This document shows, piece by piece, positions 33,998 to 45,175 of a stretch of 64,000 nt of DNA. The translations under genes were made by a program, and so were the position numbers. Positions within the stretch are counted from its first letter, which is position 1; every line of letters starts with the position of its first letter. Under the pieces are notes generated by a model. It saw only the letters and a list, made by a program, of their open reading frames with translations. It was not told the DNA's origin and searched no databases. This stretch comes from Crossaster papposus (lineage: Eukaryota > Echinodermata > Asteroidea > Velatida > Solasteridae): contig JBAIAA010000414.1 in the NCBI GenBank assembly GCA_037893245.1, forward strand, positions 2,270,001 through 2,334,000, given 5' to 3'.

Positions 33998-35481
33998 GTA
34001 CAATCTGACAATTATAATAATGAAACAAATTACAACGTTAATCACTATTAAATTACAAAGTTACCCTCCCACGTGGTTTACATTATTAGGAGCATGGCCG
34101 GAGCCATACTCCCTAAAATAAATGAGAGATTTTCAGACTCAGTTTATGTTGATCTTCTCTGCTCGAAGCCCGCAGGAGAAAACTTGCTACAAGTTGTCTT
34201 TGCGCGGAAAGACTGTTTTCGTTGCGTGATCACCTTTTTGGCCAAGTCTCAATTTCTCATGCTTTTTAGATTAGTGGAATATTTACATATACGTGTACAG
34301 TCGGCTCTCGTTTGTACAGACTCAGCCGGATCTGGACAAAATAAATGCACAGTCTGTTTTGTTAATGTTCATGTGTATTTCGCTGGAGCAGGTCACAAAT
34401 GTTAAAAACAACACCAATTAATTCATTCAAGGGCATCATATTCTTTGAAATGTTTCTGAAAATATTCATACGATGAAATTGGCGTCGGGGTAATGTAAAT
34501 TCAATATTTGTGTATCTTGTAAACATACGTCAGAAGGCCACGTCTAAAATGTTGCATTTCTTTCATATGATAATATTTTAAATATGATAAATTGTGCGGT
34601 AAAAACATCACAGCTGAATTAATGGATTAATTTTGAGTGCTGCACGTGTCCAATGATCTAACGTTCTGCACGGCTTGCAAGTCCAAAACGAGTCACGTTC
34701 ATTTAGTATCGTACGCATTTTGACAATACTTTGACAATAGTTGTTAACGGCTAGAAAAAACCACTTTCCTTTGAAGTTAAACAAAAAAGAAGTTCATATT
34801 CGAATTTACCCACTCTCAAATTTAATTTCGTTCGAAGAAATTTTTTAGACGCTTTTACCCAACCAATTAGGTAATTCACCATTCAATTTAAACGTTTGGT
34901 CACCCCTTCTAAACACCAGGTCTAGAATGTTCGTCATTACAGACCAGATTCGTCTATAGCAACAGCTTAGACCAATTTCATCTGTAATGACGAATATTCT
35001 CAATCCAATGTTTAAACAGAGTGACCACACTTTGACATTGAATGATAAATGACTAAATTGGTTCGGAAAAAACTTTGTCTGGACGGAATTGAACGTGAGA
35101 GTTCTTAAATTTGAATACCAAAATGTTTGAATTAGCATAAAACATGGGTTTTTTTTGCAAATTTTAAACCTGTCTTTCACATTGAAACACCTTTATAAAT
35201 ACTGTCTTGTTATTCTTTTTAAACGCGTTCAAACACGAACAAGATATTGATCGAAAATATCTAGCGATTTATCATTCATTCTTTTTATTAAGCGCGCAAT
35301 GTTTAGCTTCTGAAAAATGTTTGCGTTTGCTGAACACAGTGTTGACGGTACTGTCGGACACAATGTTTATTCTACAATGCAACGTATTAAAGGTGTAAGA
35401 TGGTAATCTTGATTGTACAATGAATTACAAGTGCCAACTATTATTATAATTAAAACAAATAAATATTCGAAATAAATATAG

Positions 35482-36349
35482 GTTTTCCCGGCTAAATTCA
35501 TCACAAATTAATTCATTTTCATTAACACGCATTCAAATTGACACATTTCACCCTAATTCAATCAAACTAGGGTTTCTTTTTAGTTACTATTCAATTTCGT
35601 GTTTGTGCTCACATGATTTCGTTCTTTTCATTCAGGTTTGTTTTAGTCATTCTATTTCATGTATAGGCATTCAAGACTACAGTTTTACCATTTTTTAGTT
35701 GAATTTCTACTATAGGTTTTCCCCGCTAAAGCCTGTACCCTGTATTTAGAAGAGTGTTAGGTAAAGTTTGAAAAGATGGTAAGTTTGAAATGAAAACTAA
35801 ATCTTTCGCTATTGTCTTGTGATCGTTTGTACTCGTCTTTATGTTTTATTCTTTATTTCTGCTAATGTTCGGACCATGTCAAATTTAAAAATAGCAAATG
35901 CTTTAAAAGAAACAAAAAGCTTAAAATTATCAGGGGGTCGTTATAAAATTAACTAAAACAAAAGGTTGTTCTTTTCATGTATATTTTTTCCACAGTTCCT
36001 TTTTTAATCGCGTTTCTTTTCGTTCCAAAATGCTTTACTTAAAGGTATAACGCAGAATTATTGTAATTCTGTATTCTCTTAATTCAGAATTTGCCTTTAT
36101 ATAGGTAAATACGAATTTGAATGTGAACATTAAACAAATGTTTACCAATTGATAACATTGATTGGTTGACGACCTTGTGAAGTTGAATGATCTTATTTGG
36201 CCAGTGAATGCTAACTGCTGAAATAGAATTACTCTTTTTGACTGTTGAATGCTGATGCAACAAAGCTTTTATTTTGAACCGAATTTGAATGAGCCTGGTG
36301 TTAATTTGAATGATTTTGTGTTTAAATTTGGCCTGGAAAACCAATATAA
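35482..36349. mobile_element. TAGGTTTTCC-type element(s) abutting FReD gene B
   Basis: TAGGTTTTCCCGGCTAAATT at about 35482, a second left-type end TAGGTTTTCCCCGCTAAA at about 35717, and a right-type end TTTGGCCTGGAAAACC ending near 36345. ATTCAATTT/AAATTGAAT words are frequent between them. The two left ends suggest a nested or tandem arrangement. The right end lies about 20 bp from the stop codon of FReD gene B. Confidence 0.65.
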
Positions 36350-36369
36350 TATACAATAGGATACGGCGT

Positions 36370-37419
36370 TCAAGATCTAATTTCACGCATTTTCATGCTA
36401 CATGCTTTCATAGAATATACACGCGATTTCCATGAATACCATTGTACGCCTATTGTACGCTCAACGGTATTCTCATCTGGGTAATATCTACCATTCAAGT
36501 GAGACCTTAAACACCGATTAAACCACCAGGCCCCTACGCGCCTTTGTGCGCAATTACGTTGTGGTGCATCATCATTGTCACGATCCTTTGTCGTAAAGGG
36601 ATACCTTCTGTGTTTCCAAAGAGAGTCACCGGCAGTGCTGCTTGCATCGTATTGGTCATAATTTAGATTGTACTCACCCGGGGATATTTGGAAATCTGAG
36701 TACTTTGCCCATGCCGTGTTGTTCTCCCAGTCCTCTAAGTCAACTCGTAGCTCCCATGATCCACGTGAATCATCAGACGTCAGAGTCACCAAGTTGTCAT
36801 TACCCAGCCAGAACTCACCGGACAGATTTCCAAAGCCAGACTCGTAGTCGGCCCAGTTACGGTAGAAGTCCACGCTGCCATCTTGTCGCCTCTGAAACAC
36901 GATCCATCCCCCGCCGTCAGTTTCCATGTCACAGTAGACACGAAGACCGTCATTGCCGAATCCCTCTGGGTAGATTGTGTAGATACCGCTTAAAAGATAA
37001 CCTGCATCTAAGAGCATCTTGCAACTTCTGTTGCGATTCAAGGAACTATCGGCCAGTGAGTAGAGAGGTGTGTCCTCATCTGCATCAAAGTACACGCTCC
37101 CTTGAGTTGCATTGAAGTAGTCGAGATGCTCTCGTCTTGTGGCAAGGTTCAACTCGCATATTTTACTGCAGTCATTAAAGTTAAAAGACTTGCAATGTTG
37201 ATCCATGCTGCATTCACGTCCGCAGATGAAACGAGATCTTACAATTTCGGTTGCAAACGCAAATTCTTTTAGGGCGCGATTTTCTGCGGCATAAAACGCA
37301 TGTTTCCCTGCATAAGAAGTTTCACATCCATTGACGGACGAGGTAGCTCCCTGACATATGATGAATATTATGTGAAATAGTTGCAACCCAGTAAAGGTCA
37401 GTTTCGCCATAGCTTCCAT
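36370..37419 (-). CDS. Secreted PAN/apple + fibrinogen C-terminal domain protein (FReD gene B)
   Basis: A 349-residue uninterrupted frame, paralogous to gene A along its whole length, with the same signal peptide, PAN/apple-like domain (CGRECSMDQHCKSFNFNDC is identical) and fibrinogen C-terminal domain (DGGGWIVFQRRQDGSVDFYR identical). Differences cluster in the C-terminal ligand and calcium region. The GYQGNTKFYQKGHPF stretch of gene A is shortened to WKHRRYPF, just before TKDRDND. The following loop is NDDAPQRNCAQRRVGAWWF, and the segment around NTVERTIGVQWYSWKSRV is diverged. The shared domains predict a secreted recognition lectin; the changed loop suggests a different ligand, which is inference. 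Single exon. Its 3' flank is not shared with gene A because a transposon end lies about 20 bp beyond the stop, so the polyadenylation signal is probably replaced. Confidence 0.93.
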   Translation of the reverse strand: MEAMAKLTFTGLQLFHIIFIICQGATSSVNGCETSYAGKHAFYAAENRALKEFAFATEIVRSRFICGRECSMDQHCKSFNFNDCSKICELNLATRREHLDYFNATQGSVYFDADEDTPLYSLADSSLNRNRSCKMLLDAGYLLSGIYTIYPEGFGNDGLRVYCDMETDGGGWIVFQRRQDGSVDFYRNWADYESGFGNLSGEFWLGNDNLVTLTSDDSRGSWELRVDLEDWENNTAWAKYSDFQISPGEYNLNYDQYDASSTAGDSLWKHRRYPFTTKDRDNDDAPQRNCAQRRVGAWWFNRCLRSHLNGRYYPDENTVERTIGVQWYSWKSRVYSMKACSMKMREIRS

Positions 37420-37925
37420 TACTTAACAGATTCGTAAAAAATCAGATGACTTAACGTCGATCTCAGTTTGTTTTATTTGTTTTTGTATAATGTGCGCCAC
37501 ATATAGTTGAAATCGGGAAAGAAAATCTAGCGATTTGTCTTGTCTGATTGAACTATCCACAATGGTTGTTCAACGACTACAAGTCAAGCCGTACTGCTTT
37601 CGGCTGCTGTCCTCTCTACACAAATGCTATAGGATGCTCTTGTGATACAGTGGCCTGGCGATGGTGGGACTTGGTATAGTTTACAGAAAGGAATGGGTTG
37701 AGGCAGACGACGTGTATCTCTCATTCTCTGTGATTGGTTATCCAAGTGATCACGTCATCCACGTCAGTGGCTAGTAATTGGTCGGTATTCCCTCAGTTAC
37801 AAACCGTAGCCTTTGATTGGCTAATGTTTTATCGTAAGCTGATAACCTCATCGTTCCGTGAGATTCTGGATAAACGTTAAGCGCTGAAGTGCCGTCTTGG
37901 ATCGTTTTGAATAATTGTCGTCATA
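37420..37925 (-). promoter_or_regulatory. Conserved upstream region of FReD gene B
   Basis: Matches 10521-11030 upstream of gene A nearly base for base, including AACCAATCACAGAG, paired TGACG half-sites (TGACGTGGATGACGTGATCA on the coding strand) and the TATA-like segment. Similarity stops near AATTGTCGTCAT at about 37923. Confidence 0.55.
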
Positions 37926-37934
37926 CCACGCCAA

Positions 37935-38110
37935 ACAAAGACACGGACAATCGGGAGATTGCATATGCGTTCATATCAATTTCACGCTGGTTGATTCCAT
38001 TCTCAAAACTTGAATGAGAAAGTCAGAGATAAAGTCGTCTATAAATTAAGAGGAGCCTTTACATTATTACAGCTTATACAAATGACAACACGAACTGTCC
38101 ACGATATTGA
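37935..38110. repeat. Dispersed repeat (partners about 46738-46830 and 53313-53450)
   Basis: ACACGGACAATCGGGAGATT, GCGTTCATATCAATTTCACG and TGAGAAAGTCAGAGATAAAG recur in three places in the same orientation. Confidence 0.8.
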
Positions 38111-38339
38111 TTTTGTTCCAGTGAAGTCTAGGACAATAAGAGGCAATTCTCTGGTTACTATGGTAACTCCTTTTACCGAAGACCACAAGCTGATTACGTT
38201 CAAGGAAGAACGATTTATAACCTGAATTGACAGCCTGACATTAATGAAGTCGCAAATTATTATGAGTTGCGTTACAAAACAAAATCTAGACTCCTTTGTA
38301 CTTACATCATCGCCATCACTAAAAAAACACAACAAATAA

Positions 38340-39171
38340 GTGGGTCAACGTAAATATTTCAAATAAGTGTTCTCGTCAATAATTAGTTTTTTAAATATGA
38401 ACGGACTTGGTAAGCAAATAACGAAAACAGAACTTACATTTTTTGTATGGCCTGTTGCCATGCTAACAGGCCATTTTGTGTTTTGCTTATAATTTGAAAC
38501 AAATCACCCAGCCAAAATTCAAATTTATATCACCAAATCAAGTAGATCATTACAAAGAATTATCATTGCCCTTTCTTGAGAACAAAATAAAATGTTTTAA
38601 ATGTCACCCTTATGCTATTTTTGGAACATGCGTTAAAGCTTGTTTTAAGAACTTGTAAAATTGTAATTTTTACCCTAATTTTGTCCCTCAAAAAGTCAAT
38701 TTGCCAGGGGTCTCAGAATATTTACCTTTTGGATTTAATTAGAGCCAACATTGGTCTTTTTATATCTGCTGAGAAAAGTTTTGGGGATTATATCCTCTTT
38801 AGGCAGTACTGCATCAAAAATGGTTGTTTTCCCCCAAAAATGGAAAAATGAAATTTGAGGTTTCCCTTCGGTTTGGGGTAATAATACACACACAAAATGT
38901 ACTTTTATGAATCAGGCTCCTTTTTTAATTTATAAGAGTGTAGGCCTGTGAATAACTCCTACTGAATAAGCAGCATATTTGACGGCGAAAATCTAGACTA
39001 ACCCCCTCCACCATTTTCTGATAACATTCTATACAAGGAGACAACAATACTCGTTATGAACTAAAACATTATTTATACAGAGCCCAACTAAAGCATTGCT
39101 CACCAAGTTCATTTCATATTAAACCAAATAAATGCCAAGGACACTTATATGAAATATTTACGTGGACCCAC
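38340..39171. mobile_element. Single-arm relative of the fold-back element
   Basis: Ends are GTGGGTCAACGTAAATATTT (38340) and, inverted, GTGGGTCCACGTAAATATTT (to 39171), with TIR similarity of about 70-80 bp. The interior (38480-38940) matches one arm of the element at 12121-13382. Confidence 0.8.
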
Positions 39172-39714
39172 TTCTAAATGCCTTTTTGAATGGTTACTGT
39201 TTCATATCACTTTCTTAAACATTCATTATGCCCGATAATATTTTTTACCAATCTTAATGTTGACGCTATTACCAATATTGCGCTTAAACACTAGCTGAAG
39301 TACCCGGTGGTCTTCTTTGAGTGAGAATTATCCAAAACGCCACGGGTCAACCCACCAAAAATGGAGAAAAAAAAATGAAAGATGGTATGTTGTTCATCGT
39401 TTCGTCTGAAAAGTCTAAACAGCTGTGAGAGAGTTTCAAGTATTTTAAACAGATTTTGAAAGTTTGGCAATGGAGTTGGAGTCGGAGCCTATAGCTAGGA
39501 TTTTGGAAAACGACCTTTGTAAACTGTTGTCATCAGATGTTTTTTTAATATTAGTCGTGTCCTGTACGGACGCTCTTTCAAGTTATGGAATCTTGACTTT
39601 TTAAAGTTTAGCATCCCTCATAAAACATTTCAACCGAAATGGTCTAGTACGTATAGCAATGCGCTTCACTTTCCGATTTGGGCAAGGAAATAAACGTTGC
39701 CGAAAGTAATGTAT
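39172..39714. other. No recognised gene
   Basis: AT-rich sequence between two transposons. No motif or repeat partner was seen. Confidence 0.4.
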
Positions 39715-39774
39715 TATAGGTTTTCCCGGCCAATTTTAACAAAAAAACGTTCGAGTTAATACCCGGCTCATTTA

Positions 39775-41261
39775 CAGTTTTTCTCAATCGCTTTAATGCA
39801 CTTTCCCAAACTCTTACCTCATTTTTTTAACAGCGTCTCAAAACCCCACATCATGAATGCAATTGGCCAATCCACTGTTTCCAGTTCCCATTGTGTGCAC
39901 ACAAAATGCAAAACTCTAAACGCACTTGCCATAGCACAGATGCAATTTTCATTCTATTTTGACATTCTAGGCAAAACAGGTTGTTTTCTTCTCAACTGAC
40001 TGTGTACCTTTTCTATTCGAAATACCGCAGTTGTGCATTGGGTAAATCATTGCATGCAAAATACTACGTACAGTGAGCAGTGTGTTTGTACAAAAGATAA
40101 CGCCAGCACGATGGGAGTTACTGCTCTTCACTGGCTCAATTGAATAGGCCTACTACCAGAGCATAATGCTGTCCATTCGATCATACAAGGTAGAGATGAT
40201 GAATGTTTAGTACTCATAACGTATATAAGGGTTCCACTGAGCGCAATAGTTCTACGTAAAATGGAGCGAGAGGCAGGTATCAACGAGCGTCGTGCAAGAG
40301 ACGATGTCCGTGTGCGTGGTAGTAGGGTAGGGGGAAGAGTGCACAGGGGACGGGGAGGCAGGGAAGGAGGCAGGGAAGGGGAGAGGGAAAGATGCAGGGG
40401 AAGAGGCAGGGGAAGAGGCAGGGGAAGAGGCAGGGGAAGGAATATGAATGTTCCAAATGAGATACGAGCATGATCACCGACCCCAAAACCAATTATCTCT
40501 ACTGGACGCCATGAATGCTGGTTGTGGGGATATCTCACTCGAGGACTGCCAAGGTTGGATACGTCATGCCAGAAGGTTCATTGTATTTATTTCTTTAGTA
40601 TTTGATTTGGGTAATGTGTGTACATGAGCATTACTTTATTTTTTAGCGCAATAACGTTTTCATCTGTTGTCCCACAGGTTTTTCCCTCGGTGCCTTCAGA
40701 GGCAACACATCAGATGCGATGTGGATGAAGTGCTTTGGCCAAACAGGGAGGAGAGAATGGATGCCCAATGAGAGTCCTGTGGAGCTTGACTACATTTGTC
40801 AGCAATGGGGCGATTGTGCCAAAAACTATACATAAATAAAGAAATAAGAAATAAAACAACAATACTACATGTACATGTATTACACATTATGTAATAAACG
40901 TAATACATTCAAGATACACACCATCACAAATGTGTCTTTTCTTATATAGTGTGTCCATTTGTTGTTTACATTATCAGCAACACTATCACTCTGTCCAGTT
41001 TTGATGCAACTACTTTGCCATTTGGGTGTCGGTGTTCATGCAGCAATCGGAAGGAGCTGTGCATTTGGTTACATTGATGTAGCAATCGACTGACTTAGTG
41101 TATTTTGACGCCTGTTGTTAGCATTTTGATTGTTTTATTTGCTTTTGCACGGGTGGTACAGTGTTGTGAGAAATGCTTTCAGTGTTTTGGGGATTGCATT
41201 TTGAGTTTTGAGAAAGAGGTTACTGTCTCGGGAAGTGCATCAAAGCAACTGAGAAAAACTG
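39775..41261 (+). mobile_element. Nested, internally deleted IS630/Tc1-like element
   Basis: TIR CAGTTTTTCTCAATCGCTTT (39775) and its inverted partner (to 41261) are flanked by TA on both sides (39773-39774 and 41262-41263). It encodes only the two ends of a transposase gene (40261-40773). Confidence 0.85.
40261..40773 (+). pseudogene. IS630/Tc1-like transposase, central DDE core deleted
   Basis: The N-terminal frame (40261-40473) starts MEREAGINERRARDD, runs through an RGRGRG tract and ends NVPNEIRA at a stop. Full-length relatives continue here into a helix-turn-helix. From about 40480 another frame gives the C-terminal signature LEDCQGWIRHARRF. It is followed by a splice donor (AGAAG/GTTCAT near 40575), an acceptor (CCCACAG at about 40677) and an exon encoding RRFFPRCLQRQHIRCDVDEV then WP to the stop at about 40772. 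N- and C-terminal parts are therefore retained while the HTH and DDE catalytic region are gone, so no transposase activity is expected. The family role is cut-and-paste at TA targets. The surviving intron consensus argues for a comparatively recent deletion. Confidence 0.75.
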
Positions 41262-41384
41262 TAATTTCGCTTGAAAATAAATGCTCAGGTACATCAGCAT
41301 TCAACAGTTAAAAAGAGTCATTCAATTTCAAAACTTGAGCATTCATAAGACAAATACAATCATTCAATTTGAAATGGTCACTTA

Positions 41385-41607
41385 CACTGCAAAAACTGTG
41401 TTTAGCGAGTAAACACTTTTCTAAACACTTTCTTGCTATCAGTTTGTAAACATGTTTAAATGCTAAACATGTTTAGCATAAGGATGGATTGTGTTTAGCC
41501 ATTGAACGTTGATGTTTAGGAATTGGATGCGTGCATTTAGCTTTTAAACATGTTTACAAACTGATAGCAAGAAAAGTGTTTCCTCGCTAAACACAGTTTT
41601 TAGAGTG
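41385..41607. mobile_element. TA-flanked MITE, 223 bp
   Basis: TIRs CACTGCAAAAACTGTG and (inverted) CACTCTAAAAACTGTG continue through TTTAGCGAG and AAACACTTTT and then GCTATCAGTTTGTAAACATG. TA flanks lie at 41383-41384 and 41608-41609. GTTTAGC/GCTAAAC words fill the centre. Confidence 0.9.
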
Positions 41608-41825
41608 TAGTTCATTCAATTTCGTCACAGCCAGCAACAACGGGATGGTCGACTATTCATGTTCATCAACTGGCAAACATTTTTAAAAATTTTGCATTCA
41701 AATTCGTTTTTGTGGTATGGGCTTTCTGGTTCGTATTTGCCTATATAAAGGCAGGATATTATGAGTACAAATCACTTCTACATTGTTGCCGAGTTATACC
41801 TCTCATTAAAAATTTGGAAGCGAAA

Positions 41826-42918
41826 ATGGCTGCCCGTGGTCATTATAGAAGAGTGAGCAATGCACACAGAGGAAGGATGATTGAAGCATTCGAGGGCAAC
41901 CATGCTGACTACTTAGATTTGGCAGACACTCTAGGAATCAAGGTCTATTGCAAGGTCCATCGTGGCAACATACTTGCGCACCGGTCGTCATGAGAAGTTG
42001 CCTACAGGAGGGGCACACAACACTAAAGTAGATGAGGAGATGCGAGATGAGCTTGAGCGATTGCTGGACGTCAACCCTCTACTAACTCTCACTCAGATGA
42101 AAGATGAGCTCCAACGTTCTCTGCCAGACAAGCCAACCGTGTCTCCCAGCACCATAGCTAGAACCCTGGACGGCATGCTCATGACCCTTAAACTTGCAGA
42201 GGACGTGCCTGATGCCCGCAATTCGCCACGGGTACTGGATATGCGTGTAGAGTACGCGCAGTGGTTCATGCAGTACGGAGTTGCTGGCCACTGCGTGTTC
42301 ATTGACGAAATTGGCTACAACATTATGGACAAGGCGGTCTTTTGGAAGAGCACCTCGCGGTATCCCAGCCAAACGCGTGGTACACGCACAACGCGGACGC
42401 AACTGCAATGTGACATTCGCTGTTTCTGGAGAGATGGTCTTGTACACCATCGAATAGCTTTTGAGACCGACTCACGAGAGAAAGATTTGAAGAGTTTCTG
42501 GCTGACACAGCTCGTGAGTGCGAAAATATGTTCCCCGCAGATGAACCAGTCTTTCTTGTGTACGACAATGCTAGACCCCATGCACGCGCCCTGCTCCCAG
42601 CAGGAATCAACCAGCTGATCCAGTTGAAGCGTCTGCCACCCTACTCACCATTCCTGAACATGACTGAAATGGCCCATTCGTCATTCAAAGCTGGCGTTAA
42701 ACGAGATTTAGCCCTCCCAGAATGGCAGCTACGAGTAGGGGACCGGGAAGCAGCACATAAAACAGGAGTGAGTCTTCAACAGTGGAGGGGGTGACCTCAT
42801 TCAAGAAGTGGCTCAACAGAATGTGGGACAAATAACTCATGAAAATTGCGTGAGATGGTACAACAACAGCCAAACTTACATGCCGAGATGCCTAACACGT
42901 CAGAACATTGAAGGTTAA
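41826..42918 (+). pseudogene. IS630/Tc1-like DDE transposase, frame-shifted
   Basis: Begins MAARGHYRRVSNAHRGRMIE and continues in three or more frames. In order: an HTH-like N-terminus (to about 41945); after a shift, a linker with LPTGGAHNTKVDEEMRDELE and VSPSTIARTLDGML (41965-42250); the first catalytic Asp in VFIDEIGYN (about 42300); after a further shift, the second in VYDNARPH (about 42565); then LPPYSPFLNMTE carrying the catalytic Glu, 33 residues after the second Asp. The C-terminus, ENCVRWYNNSQTYMPRCLTR, ends at TAA 42918 in another frame. The three catalytic residues are therefore present but not in one frame. It lies centrally in the TIR-bounded element at 39717-43703, and is presumably its former transposase. 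Members cut and paste at TA dinucleotides. Confidence 0.8.
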
Positions 42919-43719
42919 AGAAAACAATTTCAGATATATAAACGTATAAGGAATAAACAGAAACAGAAAAGGACCTGTGAACAAATCCACAGGGAAACAA
43001 CAATTAAATTTTATAACGATCACATTAATTAATGTTTAATTTGCATGGTCTTAACATTAACGAATAAAGAAGACAAAAAAGTTAATTAAAGACCAATGCA
43101 ATGATTACAATGCAAACAAATGCAAGACAAAATATTGTGTATTGTGTTTTTGTATACTTATGTGCCATACAACTTTATTCAGCCGTTCTTTGGACACATT
43201 TTAAAGTATAATCATGGGGTAACTAAGCAAAAGGGACACATTTGCAATTAAGACTAACAATCAGAATTTAATGAAACGCGTAAGACAGATAAATAAGCCA
43301 CATAACTGCCAGTAAAATAACATTATCGCTAACTTTAAACGCAAGCAAAGCCGTATCATACTCATGTTGAATTTGAACGCTCTTAATGTTGAAACACGTT
43401 GCCCATAAACGAAAAAAGAAAATAGGTACGAAATCGCAGTGCACTTCGATGACTCTGAATTTGATTGCACCTCTTTGGAAAAGGTGGTGGATATTCAACA
43501 AAAGAATGGCGATCTTGTAGTCTTGAATGCCTATAAACGAAATTGAATTAAAATGAAGGAATCATGGGCGCACAAAAACGAAATTGAATGCAATAATATC
43601 GAAAGAGTAACGCTAGTTTTATTGAATTAGAGAAATCGCGTGAATTTAAAAGCGCAATAATGAAATTGAATGATCTTTTGCTGAAATTGGCCAGGAAAAC
43701 CTATATTACTACCTCAACC

Positions 43720-44200
43720 AATTCAGTTCCAGAATTGTTTAGAAATATAAAAGAACGCCCATAGTGTTGACCAAGCATTCTGGAGACGGCTCTTTGTATA
43801 AATCAGAAACAGTTTAACAAAGATCGGACGTGTTTTTTGTTGTTGTTTTTTCTTCAAATGTCACGTGTTTTTAGGCCATACTTTTGAACGTTGAGGGCGC
43901 TGTGCAAATGGTATTGGGGGTATAATTAAAAGAGATTACAAGATAATTCACGACATATTCTTACAGCTCCAAAAATTTACATTTTTCAATATCCCTTTTT
44001 TAGATAACAGTAATGTTCCTAAACTACTTCATTAAACGTGATTTTACCTGTGTTGGGTACCCGGAAAATGTCTTCTTATAGCGCCCTCGTGCGACCAGGA
44101 ATATGGCGCATTCGGATGCTTTCCTAATTCGGATGCTTTATGTAATGCTTGTTGTATCATTAAACACATACCGAGGTGCCCATTTTGAATCTGCATTCTT
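43720..44200. other. No recognised gene
   Basis: Non-coding sequence following the 4-kb transposon. GATCGGACGTGTTTTTT at about 43821 is shared with 20356. Confidence 0.35.
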
Positions 44201-44204
44201 AAGG

Positions 44205-44720
44205 GAGTTGTAGCGATGTTGCCAGATCGTCCTTCAGCTACTAGTCGCTGAGGCTTCAGCGCCAACTATAAACCGTCTGTATCGGATGATTGTGCGTCAA
44301 TGTTTCAGTCGCGCGACCGACTATAATAAACCAGGCTTTACGATACTGGACAGATTTGGCTCGGGTAGGCAGAGCAAGAACTTCCTATCTCAAGTAGAAT
44401 TGTACAATTTCTCGGAAATTTTTACAATTTTTTTTTTCCTCACGAGTTTTGGGCTCCTTTCCCCACGAGTCTCTAGAGAATAACCAACTTTTTGGGGGTA
44501 CCATTCACCATATTGCGGGCAGAATCGCGGGCCTTTTTAACGCCGTGATTCAAGGCCCGCGTGCATGAATTTGAATTTATTAGGATATTGTATTTAGAAA
44601 AAAACGGCTTTTGTCGACATCTCACAATTAGTCCGGTCAATTTACATTAAAATAGGGCCTGCCCTAGAAGTAATTGCAATATAATTTATTTTAACACTGT
44701 CACGCAGAATAACTATTACT
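44205..44720. repeat. Dispersed repeats (partners 25666-26555 and 57655-57745)
   Basis: 44205-44585 is the compact copy of the 25.7-kb repeat. 44620-44720 (TAGAAGTAATTGCAATATAA) is repeated at 57655-57745. Confidence 0.75.
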
Positions 44721-44939
44721 CTTCGACCTACTAAAAAAATCCCCCAATTTCCCCCAATGAGTGAAAAAGTGATTTTTATTCACTTTTTGCTACATACCCA
44801 ACAGCCGGTACAAAAGAAATGTCGTTTATGTTTTGCGTCTGCTAACCGTCAGAAAATGTGTTCACATCACGCATGCGACACCGCGAAACTAGACTTATCA
44901 CGAGCAGACGACTTTTCTATGTCCAATTTATATCTAATG

Positions 44940-45175
44940 TGACCCGCTCTGCAAAAATGAGTCTGATGTGGCATAAACAAAATGTTGTGTTCTTCATATG
45001 GCTTGAAAGAGCATCACATAAGTTTTCGGTTGTGTCTGAAAATGTGGATATAAAACAAGCACAACACACACAACAAAATGATTTCCCGACAAAATAAATC
45101 ACCCCTGAACATTCAATCGCCCTGTACGTGTAAACAGTCAATGCGACATCCGACTCATTTTTGCAGAGCGGGTCA
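44940..45175. mobile_element. MITE, 236 bp, TIR TGACCCGCTCTGCAAAAATG
   Basis: TGACCCGCTCTGCAAAAATG at 44940 is matched by its perfect inverted copy ending at 45175; similarity extends through AGTCTGATGT / AGTCGGATGT. A clear target duplication could not be read. Confidence 0.8.

Larger units (their letters stand above)
30940..35000. repeat. Large duplicated segment, copy A (partner 58866-64000)
   Basis: Colinear similarity to 58866-64000 runs through most of this stretch (GAGCCAATACGGTGCAGATA, AGCATTATGCTTGGCATAGA, AGGCGTAGTACAATCAAATA, CATGGCCGGAGCCATACTCC, GTTCTGCACGGCTTGCAAGT). The first 300 bp instead match 51313-51500. Differences between A and B are explained by discrete insertions listed separately. 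A hairpin (TCGTCATTACAGA and TCTGTAATGACGA) lies at about 34927-34995. Confidence 0.85.
39717..43703 (+). mobile_element. 4-kb IS630/Tc1-like transposon, TIR TAGGTTTTCCYGGCCAATTT
   Basis: The left TIR TAGGTTTTCCCGGCCAATTT (39717) and the inverted right TIR with one difference (ending 43703) are flanked by TA (39715-39716 and 43704-43705). Subterminal ATTCAATTT/GAAATTGAATG words are frequent at both sides. It encloses a decayed DDE transposase (41826-42918) and two unrelated insertions (39775-41261 and 41385-41607). Shorter elements with the same ends at 33471, 35482 and 60828 look like its non-autonomous dependants. Confidence 0.8.

Noticed and set aside
40128-40538. 136-codon minus-strand frame rich in PLPLPL
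   Set aside because: It is the complement of the RGRG-coding tract of the IS630-like remnant.
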